Positions 50,108-58,682 of a stretch of DNA of 64,000 nucleotides are shown in pieces. How positions within the stretch are numbered: the stretch's first letter is position 1; every line of letters begins with the position of its first letter. The position numbers and the translations under genes were made by a program. The notes under the pieces were generated by a model that saw nothing but the letters and a program-made list of their open reading frames with translations, did no database searches and had not been told where the DNA came from. The stretch comes from Bacteroidales bacterium (GTDB lineage Bacteria; Bacteroidota; Bacteroidia; Bacteroidales; WCHB1-69): NCBI GenBank assembly GCA_016290295.1, contig JAEETJ010000001.1, positions 62,001 to 126,000 of the forward strand, given 5' to 3'.

Positions 50108-51430
50108 TTATTTTCTTGCACGAATCATCGCGCCTGTCTTGTTCTTACCCACACGTATCATATCCAAAATCGGACGGTTGGAGGGGCAGCCGAAGGAGCA
50201 CGAGCCGCACTCAATGCAGTTCATGATACCATGCTTCTCACAATCCTCGTAGCGCTGCAAATCAGTCAATGCGTGCAACATGTAAGGTTCCAGTCCCATC
50301 GGGCAGGCCTGTACGCACTTGCCGCAACGCAGGCATTCATAAACCTCGCCACGCTTGCTTTCCTTTTCGGTCATCAGCAGCAGGCTCGACATACCCTTGA
50401 CGGTAAATGCATTGAGATTGGAGATAGCCTTGCCCATCATTGGACCACCGGAGATAATCTTGCCCGTATCTTCAGGAATACCCACTGCATTGAGAATGTC
50501 GTTAATGCAGGTACCGATACGCACTCTGTAGTTTTTCAGATTTTTCACCGATTTACCACTCACCGTCGTAAAAGTTTCGATAATCGGTTTGTTCTTCTGC
50601 ACCGCCTCATAAATGGCGAAAGCAGTGGCAATATTGTTGACAATACAGCCCACCTCAATCGGCAATTTACCATTGGGAACGCTTCGGCCTGTCAAAGCCT
50701 TAATCAACTGTTTTTCAGCTCCTTGAGGATATTTGGTTTTCAGTTTCACCACTTGGATATCCTTATAGTTGGCAGCCACCTTGGTCAAATGCTCGAAAGC
50801 ATCGGGTTTGTTGGCTTCCACACCAATCAGCGCTATGGGAGCACCCGAAGCGATCAGCATGGCCTCGATACCCACCATCACCTCATCGGCACGCTCCAGC
50901 ATCATGCGGTAGTCCACCGTAATGTATGGCTCGCACTCGGCAGCGTTAATCAGCAGGTAATCCACCTTCTTGTCTGGTGGCACCATGTATTTCACATGAG
51001 TGGGAAAGCAGGCACCACCCAAACCGACGATACCGCAAGCTTTCATGCGGTCGATAATTTCCTGTTTGCTCAGGGTAATATCCTTTTTCAACTCGGTGGA
51101 AGTGTCTATACCCTCGGCCCATTCGTCACCTTCCACATCGATTACAATGGCATCTTTCTTATAGCCCAGGAAATCGGCCACAGGTTCGATTTTGGCCACC
51201 GTTCCCGACACGGGAGAATGGACATTGGCACAAATAAAAGCCTCGGCTTTGCCAATCAACTGCCCCACCTTCACCTTGTCGCCTTTTTGCACCTGAGGCA
51301 CGGAAGGAGCACCCAAATGCTGGGTCAGGAAAACAGTGACCTGTTTGGGAATGGGAAAAATTTCCACTGACTGTTCTTTGGCTAATTTATTTTCCTCGGG
51401 GTGGATACCACCTATTCTAAAAGTCTTCAT
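50108..51430 (-). CDS. rnfC: Ion-translocating electron transport complex subunit RnfC
   Basis: GIHPEENKLAKEQSVEIFPIPKQVTVFLTQHLGAPSVPQVQKGDKVKVGQLIG; GLGGACFPTHVK; ECLRCGKCVQACPMGLEP. Confidence 0.95.
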   Translation of the reverse strand: MKTFRIGGIHPEENKLAKEQSVEIFPIPKQVTVFLTQHLGAPSVPQVQKGDKVKVGQLIGKAEAFICANVHSPVSGTVAKIEPVADFLGYKKDAIVIDVEGDEWAEGIDTSTELKKDITLSKQEIIDRMKACGIVGLGGACFPTHVKYMVPPDKKVDYLLINAAECEPYITVDYRMMLERADEVMVGIEAMLIASGAPIALIGVEANKPDAFEHLTKVAANYKDIQVVKLKTKYPQGAEKQLIKALTGRSVPNGKLPIEVGCIVNNIATAFAIYEAVQKNKPIIETFTTVSGKSVKNLKNYRVRIGTCINDILNAVGIPEDTGKIISGGPMMGKAISNLNAFTVKGMSSLLLMTEKESKRGEVYECLRCGKCVQACPMGLEPYMLHALTDLQRYEDCEKHGIMNCIECGSCSFGCPSNRPILDMIRVGKNKTGAMIRARK

Positions 51431-51460
51431 TCTATATAGGATTGATTTTTTCAGAAAAGA

Positions 51461-52441
51461 TTATTGTTCGGAAGCAGGAGTAGAATCTGCAGCAGAGGCT
51501 GGCTTTTCAACGGGAGTTGTCTTCTCGACAACAACTGTTGTCTTTTCAACTACAACCGTAGTTTTTTCAACTACTGGAGCAGCTGGCTTTTCGGCTGGAG
51601 CAGCGGGAGCCTCTTTCTTCGGCGGGAAATTCACCGCATGGATAGCACCCGTCGGACACTCGCCCGCGCATTTGCGGCAGCTCTTGCACTTGGTGAAATC
51701 AATATAAGCCAGGTTGTTCTCCACCGTAATGGCTTCGAAAGGACAAGTCTTGGCGCACTTGCCGCAACCGATACAGGCAGCGGAGCAATTCTTGCGTGCC
51801 GCAGCACCTTTCTCTTTGTTAACGCAGGAGACAAACACACGGCGGCCCAACTTGCCTTTGGGACGGACTTCGATGACCTTACGCGGACAGGTCTTGGCGC
51901 AAGCGCCGCAACCCACACATTTCTCTTCATCGACCACCGGCAAACCAGTTGTCTCATCAATATGAATGGCATCGAACTTACAAGCTTTCACGCAGTCGCC
52001 ACAACCAAGGCAGCCGAAAGGACAAGCACTCTCGCCGGCATAAATAGAGGTAGCGAATTGGCAGGACAGTGCCGAGTCATATTTCACCTTGGCAGGAGCG
52101 TTTTCACAACTGCCATTGCAGCGTACCACCGCCACCATCGGTTCAGCTTCGGCAGCTTCCAGGCCCATCACAGCAGCAATTGCTTTCATGTCGCCGCCAG
52201 CGGGACATTTGTAACCGTCCAGCGTGTTGGCTTTCACGATAGCTTCCGCCAACGCGCGGCAACCAGCGAAGCCGCAACCGCCGCAATTGGCACCCGGCAA
52301 ATGCTCGGCCACCTCATCGATACGGGGGTCTTCTATCACTTTGAACGCCTTGGATACAAAATATAAGATTACTGCCGCAATCATACCTATCGCTCCGATG
52401 ATTAGAGCGGCATATAAAATAGTGGTAACAGTTGGTGTCAT
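51461..52441 (-). CDS. rnfB: RnfB (Fe-S cluster / multi-ferredoxin domain protein)
   Basis: LPGANCGGCGFAGCRALAEAIV 4Fe-4S motif plus several CxxCxxCxxxC ferredoxin motifs. Confidence 0.93.
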   Translation of the reverse strand: MTPTVTTILYAALIIGAIGMIAAVILYFVSKAFKVIEDPRIDEVAEHLPGANCGGCGFAGCRALAEAIVKANTLDGYKCPAGGDMKAIAAVMGLEAAEAEPMVAVVRCNGSCENAPAKVKYDSALSCQFATSIYAGESACPFGCLGCGDCVKACKFDAIHIDETTGLPVVDEEKCVGCGACAKTCPRKVIEVRPKGKLGRRVFVSCVNKEKGAAARKNCSAACIGCGKCAKTCPFEAITVENNLAYIDFTKCKSCRKCAGECPTGAIHAVNFPPKKEAPAAPAEKPAAPVVEKTTVVVEKTTVVVEKTTPVEKPASAADSTPASEQ

Positions 52442-52493
52442 AGTTGTTGAATTTTTGAATTTGCAAAGATAACTTTTTTTTTGAAAAATAACT

Positions 52494-52502
52494 TATTTTT
52501 GC
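52494..52502 (+). promoter_or_regulatory. -7 box TATTTTTGC upstream of GH20 gene
   Basis: TAnnTTTGC 22 nt before ATG. Confidence 0.55.
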
Positions 52503-52523
52503 ATCCACTAAATTCAATTTAAT

Positions 52524-54164
52524 ATGAAAAAAATTTTTTTACTGCTCAGTTTGGCGTTTTTGCTGTACAGTTGTAGCGAAAAACCCATGCCCCAGAAAAT
52601 AGCTTTAGTGCCCGAACCTGTTTCGATAGAGCAAGATTCGCTCAAAAATTTTATCCTTGACAAGCACACCAAATTGTCATTTTTAAACCTTGACAAGGAA
52701 AGCGAGACACAAAAATACATCGTGGAAAATTACAAACACTATTTCGGTTTTGAACCCAAAGTGCAAAATTCCCCTGTCAGAAATATCATCATTTTTGAAT
52801 TAAATGATGAAAAAAACGACCAGCTTGGCAACGAAGGTTACCAGCTCACGGTGGATAAAAAAATCATTCTGATTTCCGCCAACACGGAAGCGGGCCTGTT
52901 CTACGGTTTCCAAACGCTGTTCCAGTTAGCACCAGCCAATGCGAACGCGGAAAAACCCGTGGCAATAGCCGTTCCAGGAGTCAAAATCACCGACTACCCA
53001 CGTTTTGAATGGCGTGGCAGCCACCTGGATGTGTGCCGCCATTTCTTCAACATCGACGAAGTGAAGAAACATTTGGACGTGATGGCCCTGTACAAGCTCA
53101 ACAAGTTTCATTTCCACCTCACCGACGACCACGGCTGGCGTATCCAGATTGACAAATATCCCTTGCTCACCGAAGTGGGAGCCTGGCGGGTGGATCGCAG
53201 CGATGTGCCCTGGGGCGAGGCGGAAGAGGCCAAAGAAGGCGAAGAACGCAGCTACGGCGGCTACTTCACCAAAGACCAAATCCGCGAGATTGTGGCTTAC
53301 GCCGCCGCGCGCCATATTGATGTGGTGCCCGAAATCGAGATGCCTGGCCACAGTTCAGCCATCCTGACCGCCTATCCGCAGTTCGCCTGCGACGATTATC
53401 CATACTGCGTGGCCCTCGGTCCCTATTGGCCCCCAAAAGCCATACTTTGTGGCGGTAACGACTCGGTGATGGTCTTCCTGAAGGATGTTTTTGACGAAGT
53501 AATGGAACTTTTCCCCTACGAATACGTTCACCTTGGTGGTGACGAAGCCTACAAGGACAACTGGCGAGCCTGTCCCAAATGCCAGCAAAAAATCAAAGAC
53601 TTGGGCTTGGCCAATGAGGAAGAGCTACAGGCCTGGATGGTGGCCGAGATTGAAAAAGAAGTGAACAAACACGGCAAGAAAATCATCGGCTGGGACGAAA
53701 TTCTGGATGGCGGCGTAACCCCCACCGCCACCGTGCAATCATGGCGGGGTGCCGAAAGTGCCATCAAGGCCGCCCAGTTAGGCAACGAAGTGGTAATGTC
53801 GCCCACCGCCTTCTGCTATTTCGACTACTATCAGGATGATCCCGAAACACAGCCCAAAGCCATTGGCGGTTATGTTCCTCTTGGCAAAGCTTATGCTTTC
53901 GAACCCATCCCCGACACCCTGACCAGCGAGCAAGCCAAATGTATCAAGGGAGCGCAGTGCAATTTATGGTCGGAGTTTATCTTCACTTACGACCATGCCG
54001 AATACATGCTTCTTCCCCGTTTGTGCGCCCTGGCCGAAACCGTATGGACTCCCAAAGAGCGGAAAGACTGGCCCCGCTTCGAGGCCACCATTCCCTCACA
54101 AGTGCATTTGTTGCAGCAATTAGGATACAACCCGTGCACAACGATAGGACAATTAGAAAATTAG
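52524..54164 (+). CDS. Beta-N-acetylhexosaminidase (GH20) lipoprotein
   Basis: LLYSCSEK lipobox; FEWRGSHLDVCRHFF, LNKFHFHLTDDHGWRIQI, HLGGDEAYKDNW. Confidence 0.95.
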   Translation: MKKIFLLLSLAFLLYSCSEKPMPQKIALVPEPVSIEQDSLKNFILDKHTKLSFLNLDKESETQKYIVENYKHYFGFEPKVQNSPVRNIIIFELNDEKNDQLGNEGYQLTVDKKIILISANTEAGLFYGFQTLFQLAPANANAEKPVAIAVPGVKITDYPRFEWRGSHLDVCRHFFNIDEVKKHLDVMALYKLNKFHFHLTDDHGWRIQIDKYPLLTEVGAWRVDRSDVPWGEAEEAKEGEERSYGGYFTKDQIREIVAYAAARHIDVVPEIEMPGHSSAILTAYPQFACDDYPYCVALGPYWPPKAILCGGNDSVMVFLKDVFDEVMELFPYEYVHLGGDEAYKDNWRACPKCQQKIKDLGLANEEELQAWMVAEIEKEVNKHGKKIIGWDEILDGGVTPTATVQSWRGAESAIKAAQLGNEVVMSPTAFCYFDYYQDDPETQPKAIGGYVPLGKAYAFEPIPDTLTSEQAKCIKGAQCNLWSEFIFTYDHAEYMLLPRLCALAETVWTPKERKDWPRFEATIPSQVHLLQQLGYNPCTTIGQLEN

Positions 54165-54231
54165 TTAATTAGCAAATTAGCAAATGGATTTATTAATGTG
54201 CTAATGAGACAATGTGCTAATGTGCCAATGA
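54151..54231. repeat. Family A AATTAGTTAATTAGCAAATTAGCAAATGG repeat (copy 4)
   Basis: Shares AATTAGTTAATTAGCAAATTAGCAAATGGATTTA with copy 2; overlaps LEN-stop of GH20 CDS. Confidence 0.85.
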
Positions 54232-54286
54232 ATTTCTAGTAGGACTGTCTCATTGTGGCAGCCGATAATACATCAATAAATTAACA

Positions 54287-54345
54287 AAGGGGAGTCTCGC
54301 TGCGCTCGAGGGGAGTATCTCACTACCTGCTCAAGGGGAGTACCA
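54287..54345. repeat. CTCCCC-hairpin array (family F, copy 4, reverse orientation)
   Basis: AGGGGAGTCTCGCTGCGCTCGAGGGGAGTATCTCACTACCTGCTCAAGGGGAGTA. Confidence 0.82.
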
Positions 54346-55402
54346 CCCGGTACCCTCCCGTTTTCTTACTCCCTACATATTCCACACGACCCTGCTTTTT
54401 GAGTTCAAAGAGGCAGCGCTCGATAGTGCTCTGTGAGAAACCGGTCTCCGCGATAATATCCGCTGAATTGCAGTCCGGATGCTTTTCAATGTGGGACAAG
54501 ACCATCTTAATTTTCTCTTCCGGAGGTATGGCCGGTTTCCGCTTGGCTTTCGGGCCTGCCAATTCCTCGTGAACATTATCGTCGATCGTTCCAACTATTT
54601 CGCGCTGAAGACTTTCCGATATCCTTTTGGCAATCTCCTCCTTGGTTTTGGCTTCCAACTTGAAGGCGGTGGATTCATTTTCCCATGGCATCTTTTGCAT
54701 TACCACCTCATCCTCCTGACACGACTCAACATAGCGGAAAGGAACCAGCACGGTAGTCGTCAGGCGGATGAACTCCTCCTTTCCAAACAACTGCTCAAGA
54801 TGCCTCATGGAACCCAGACGTGTGTATTTTCTGTTTTGCACTGTATGGATTTCGGTGAAGTTTCCCTGCTGATGACAATAGAAAATGTCTTCGATGGGAA
54901 CCAACTGTATATCGTTATGTTCCTCAACAACATCAAGCATCCGAACATCTCGGTAAACAGTCCTCACCTCTTTTTCCAGAGACTGCTGGTAAAGCTGCCG
55001 CTCTCTGAGCAAGAAAGGAAATAAATTGAATGCAAGATTGCGCCCAAAAAGAGCTATCAGAGACTGTTCTATAAAATTAAAAGCACCAACAAACTCAATA
55101 ACTTCCGCATTACGTTCTTTAATGTAGGGATACGCAATGGCCATATCCAAAGTACTCGTTACAATAGCCATCAACACCAGTACCAACCAATAGATAATGT
55201 TCGGATATTTGTGACAAAGCCTCGGATAAAGCAGAAAGTAATTGATATACAATGATCCTAATAACAAAAGACATGCAAGACATTCTTTGAATGCACTGCC
55301 AGCGTACGGACGCAAGAAAGTATTACGGCCAAAATACCACAGCGTTATGGCGCAGAACAGAACATTGAGCAGAATGATGACAACTGTTTTCAGATTTTTC
55401 AT
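54323..55402 (-). CDS. Membrane-anchored LytTR-domain regulator with C-terminal winged helix
   Basis: About 4 hydrophobic helices; LytTR region DIQLVPIEDIFYCHQQGNFTEIHTVQNRKYTRLGSMRHLEQLFGKEEFIRL; C-term KIKMVLSHIEKHPDCNSADIIAETGFSQSTIERCLFELKKQGRVEYVG. Confidence 0.82.
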   Translation of the reverse strand: MKNLKTVVIILLNVLFCAITLWYFGRNTFLRPYAGSAFKECLACLLLLGSLYINYFLLYPRLCHKYPNIIYWLVLVLMAIVTSTLDMAIAYPYIKERNAEVIEFVGAFNFIEQSLIALFGRNLAFNLFPFLLRERQLYQQSLEKEVRTVYRDVRMLDVVEEHNDIQLVPIEDIFYCHQQGNFTEIHTVQNRKYTRLGSMRHLEQLFGKEEFIRLTTTVLVPFRYVESCQEDEVVMQKMPWENESTAFKLEAKTKEEIAKRISESLQREIVGTIDDNVHEELAGPKAKRKPAIPPEEKIKMVLSHIEKHPDCNSADIIAETGFSQSTIERCLFELKKQGRVEYVGSKKTGGYRVVLPLSR

Positions 55403-55474
55403 AGCGTTTTTGTGTTGAATACAGCGACAAAGATAGTCAATTTTGCGACACATTTCCCTCCAAAAATCGATTTA

Positions 55475-55510
55475 ATCCCTCACAAACAAGCTTTTTATCC
55501 CTCACAAACA
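55475..55510 (-). promoter_or_regulatory. Direct repeat pair TGTTTGTGAGGGAT (22-bp period), reverse orientation
   Basis: ATCCCTCACAAACA at 55475-55488 and 55497-55510. Confidence 0.7.
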
Positions 55511-55594
55511 TACATGTGCCGAAATTTAATAAAATCTTAATTATAAGTATTTTACACCCGTTTTTCAAAAGAACGGTTCCAACCACTTGTCATA

Positions 55595-55632
55595 TTTTGG
55601 CCAGGAGGGTTCATATTTTGGTTGTGAGGGAT
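55595..55632 (+). promoter_or_regulatory. Direct repeat pair TTTTGGyyrkGAGGGwT (21-bp period), forward orientation
   Basis: TTTTGGCCAGGAGGGTT at 55595 and TTTTGGTTGTGAGGGAT at 55616; second unit shares GTGAGGGATTAAAT with the inverted left pair. Confidence 0.7.
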
Positions 55633-55676
55633 TAAATAGTCCGCAAACTGATTGTATTTTTGCAATGAGAAATATA

Positions 55677-55799
55677 AAATTTGTAGCAACGAAAACATCA
55701 TTTACAAAACAATAAACCAAAATTATCATGAAAAAAAGACAATTTTTGATGATGACAGCACTCATCTGCTGCCTTGCACTGGTTTCGTGCAAAAAAGAA
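55677..55799 (+). repeat. Shared promoter/leader/signal-peptide module (copy 1)
   Basis: Gapless near-identity to 57756-57878 (about 4 mismatches by eye). Confidence 0.9.
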
Positions 55800-56771
55800 A
55801 ATGTCAACGGTCCTAACAATTCCAACGATCCGACCTCCGGACAAACCCATGTCTATGTTGCAGGCTCTACCTCTTCGTACGGTGACTATGGTCCAGCTGT
55901 GTGCTGGGTGGATGGCACCATGCAGACTCTTGATGCCAACGCATCCGATGCGGCTCTCGCAGTGTGCGTAAAAGGCAGTGACGTCTATTACGGTGGTAGC
56001 AATGGGGATCACCACCCGGTTATTTGGAAAAACAGCACCCCACAGGTATTGTCAAACGATGCAGGTTGCGTGACTAATCTCAAGACTGCAAATAACAAGC
56101 TTTACGCCTGTGGATATGTGAACAATAAACCTGTCTATTGGGTAGATGGACAGATGGTACAATTACCTGTCAATTCCGGTGACGAATATGCAATCATTCA
56201 AGCTAAGGCCATCTTTATCTCCGGAAATGATATATACGTGGCAGGCACAAAATATTTGAGCCAAAGTTCTGGTGATGGCGCTTATTTGTGGAAAAACGGT
56301 GTGTTGCAGATGTTGTCAGACAAACCCGCTGATGCTTGCGACGTTTGTGTCATTGGCAATACCGTTTATGTGGTAGGCAGCGAGGAGTATCAAAGTCCAG
56401 GCTATGAGGGTTTCCAAAAATCAGTGATGTGGGTTAACGGTGCCATTCGCGATATACAAGTCAACACAAGCCTGGGATCCAAAGCCATAGCTGTTGCCGA
56501 GTTGAACGGCAAACCTTACGTTGTGTTGGAAGGATGGGTAGGAGATGCATGGTATGGCAGCTACCAAGGGTTCGCATGGTATAATGAGCAGGTGACCAAC
56601 CTGTCAGCATGCCAGAGTCCCAAAGACGTGTTTGTTCATGGCAGTGATGTTTACATCGCGGGGATTAACAACACTAATTTGAGAAAAGCTGTTGTGCTAA
56701 AAAATCTCGCCAATGTAAATTTATCCACAACAACCACCTATAGCGCTGCCTATGCTGTTTTCGTGAAATAG
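55728..56771 (+). CDS. Lipoprotein with repeated propeller-like motifs, unknown function
   Basis: MKKRQFLMMTALICCLALVSCKKE; repeats VYVAGSTSSYGDYGPAVCWVDG / VYYGGSNGDHHPVIWKNS / LYACGYVNNKPVYWVDG / VYVVGSEEY...VMWVNG. Confidence 0.8.
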   Translation: MKKRQFLMMTALICCLALVSCKKENVNGPNNSNDPTSGQTHVYVAGSTSSYGDYGPAVCWVDGTMQTLDANASDAALAVCVKGSDVYYGGSNGDHHPVIWKNSTPQVLSNDAGCVTNLKTANNKLYACGYVNNKPVYWVDGQMVQLPVNSGDEYAIIQAKAIFISGNDIYVAGTKYLSQSSGDGAYLWKNGVLQMLSDKPADACDVCVIGNTVYVVGSEEYQSPGYEGFQKSVMWVNGAIRDIQVNTSLGSKAIAVAELNGKPYVVLEGWVGDAWYGSYQGFAWYNEQVTNLSACQSPKDVFVHGSDVYIAGINNTNLRKAVVLKNLANVNLSTTTTYSAAYAVFVK

Positions 56772-56786
56772 TTCGTACTCAAACTC

Positions 56787-57563
56787 TTATTTCACCGACA
56801 ACACAATAGGCTCGCCGGGATTGGACGGATTGCGCAGGGTGATGTAAGCGTCGTTCTGCTCCTGAATGGCATGCCTCATCACCAAAAAACTGCGGCCTAA
56901 CTGAACACACTCATCCCCAATTAACTCCTTGATCTCCTTCAAAGTGGTAAGACTTGTATACTCATCCGTGCCCGTATAATAGTGGGTATAATTCTTCACC
57001 TGTTGACAATACAGTAATTGTGGTATCTCGATGAAACAATCCTTCTTTCCCCTATCTTTCACATGTAGCAGATGCAGTTGTTTGGCCGATTCTTTTTTCA
57101 TGCTTTCCTCCTCGCGAACAGCATTTTCATATAAACCAAGAAGAACGAAAAAAGCCAATAATGCTATATTTCGCATGGATTGAGTGATAATATCCTGCTT
57201 GAACAATTCGAACTGAATTTCAGAGGGGAAATTTGCATAAAAGAAATCATGTAATTTGGAATATAAAAAGCCCACTTCACAGCAACTCCAAACCAATGCG
57301 CTTCCTAATGCGATGATAAAATATAAGGCATATTTTTTCTGCAACAAAAATTTTGGAATAAACAATAAATAATGAAGGTACAGAAATAATAATACAAAAA
57401 TGGCGACCACATATTCCATATAGAATGGCTTAGGTATCAGCGGACGCATTAACGACATGTGCGAGAACACATAGATAAAACCGATGCAAATAATGAGATG
57501 CACCAACCATTTTCTTCCAAACTGTCTCAACGAGGAGAGGAAACCAGCCTTATCTTCGTCCAT
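56787..57563 (-). CDS. Membrane-anchored LytTR-like regulator
   Basis: Four hydrophobic helices, then CFIEIPQLLYCQQVKNYTHYYTGTDEYTSLTTLKEIKELIGDECVQLGRSFLVMRHAI (LytTR-like). Confidence 0.75.
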   Translation of the reverse strand: MDEDKAGFLSSLRQFGRKWLVHLIICIGFIYVFSHMSLMRPLIPKPFYMEYVVAIFVLLFLYLHYLLFIPKFLLQKKYALYFIIALGSALVWSCCEVGFLYSKLHDFFYANFPSEIQFELFKQDIITQSMRNIALLAFFVLLGLYENAVREEESMKKESAKQLHLLHVKDRGKKDCFIEIPQLLYCQQVKNYTHYYTGTDEYTSLTTLKEIKELIGDECVQLGRSFLVMRHAIQEQNDAYITLRNPSNPGEPIVLSVK

Positions 57564-57667
57564 ATTTCGTTTATTATCCTGTTTTTCATTGCAAATATAC
57601 TAAATTCCAAGCAAAAAAACAAAGGACAAAAATGATTTTTACAAGACTTTGGTTCTTTGTCGGTTAG

Positions 57668-57705
57668 GACGAAATATGGACGAAAACTTGACGAAATATG
57701 GACGA
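57668..57705. promoter_or_regulatory. Direct repeat pair GACGAAATATGGACGA (22-bp period)
   Basis: Exact 16-mers at 57668-57683 and 57690-57705. Confidence 0.75.
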
Positions 57706-57755
57706 GACACCCATTTTTTTCACCAAGACAAATAAAACATATACTGAAAAATAGT

Positions 57756-57878
57756 AAATTTGTAGCAACGAAAACATCATTTAAAAAACAATAAACCAAA
57801 ATTATCATGAAAAAAAGACAATTATTTATCATGACAGCACTCATCTGCTGCCTTGCACTGGTTTCGTGCAAAAAAGAA
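57756..57878 (+). repeat. Shared promoter/leader/signal-peptide module (copy 2)
   Basis: See copy 1 at 55677-55799; constant offset 2079. Confidence 0.9.
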
Positions 57879-58574
57879 GAAACGAACAACAATGGTAACA
57901 ATGACAACACCAATCCGCAAACGACGGGTACTGTGGTAAGCAATGCGGTAACCGATATCGACGGGAACCATTACAACGCAGTTTGGATTGGTGGTAAATT
58001 ATGGATGAAGGAGAATCTGAGAACCACAAAATTTCCTGACGGGGCCAACATTGAAGAACGCGTTGCACCCAATGGAGACGAAAGCAATGTGGCAATATAC
58101 GGCTACTTATACGAATGGAATGAGGTGATGCATGGAAGCAGTTCAAGCAATGCCAACCCGAGTGGGGTGCAGGGAATTTGTCCTAATGGCTGGCATGTGC
58201 CAAGTGAAGCCGAATGGAAGGAAATGATAGACTATGTCAAAAGTCAGACTCAATATTGCTTCAATGGACAAAGTCCGTTCATTGCCAAAGCTTTAGCTTC
58301 AAAAACAGGCTGGGAAACAAGTTCAAGTATTGGCAGTATTGGAAATAACCAAAGTGCTAATGATGCATTAGGTTTTTCGGCATACCCTGCTGGCTATACG
58401 TGGGGCGGTCCTAATTATTTTGGAACAAATGCAAATTTTTGGAGCGCCACGGGATCTGAGGAATCAGACTATTATTATGTATATAGTCCTTACCTTAGTA
58501 ACTTTTCCAGTTATGTAGAATCTAGATCAATGCCCAGAAGCACAGGTTGTTCTGTCCGTTGCATCCGCGATTAA
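57807..58574 (+). CDS. FISUMP-domain lipoprotein
   Basis: MKKRQLFIMTALICCLALVSCKKE; AVTDIDGNHYNAVWIGGKLWMKENLRTTKFPDG ... GVQGICPNGWHVPSEAEWKEM ... RSTGCSVRCIRD. Confidence 0.92.
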   Translation: MKKRQLFIMTALICCLALVSCKKEETNNNGNNDNTNPQTTGTVVSNAVTDIDGNHYNAVWIGGKLWMKENLRTTKFPDGANIEERVAPNGDESNVAIYGYLYEWNEVMHGSSSSNANPSGVQGICPNGWHVPSEAEWKEMIDYVKSQTQYCFNGQSPFIAKALASKTGWETSSSIGSIGNNQSANDALGFSAYPAGYTWGGPNYFGTNANFWSATGSEESDYYYVYSPYLSNFSSYVESRSMPRSTGCSVRCIRD

Positions 58575-58582
58575 AAAAATTG

Positions 58583-58591
58583 TATCTTTGC
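58583..58591 (+). promoter_or_regulatory. -7 box TATCTTTGC
   Basis: TAnnTTTGC upstream of 58683 ORF. Confidence 0.45.
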
Positions 58592-58682
58592 ACCATCGTT
58601 CTCTCCAAGGCATGTTCAATGGACTTCGCATCTTTGGTGAGAACGACGTGAAAAAGAAATAACAGAAGTCCGCAAGAATGTT

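Noticed and set aside
50231-51370. 379-aa plus-strand ORF opposite rnfC
   Set aside because: Antisense shadow ORF; rnfC is unambiguous.
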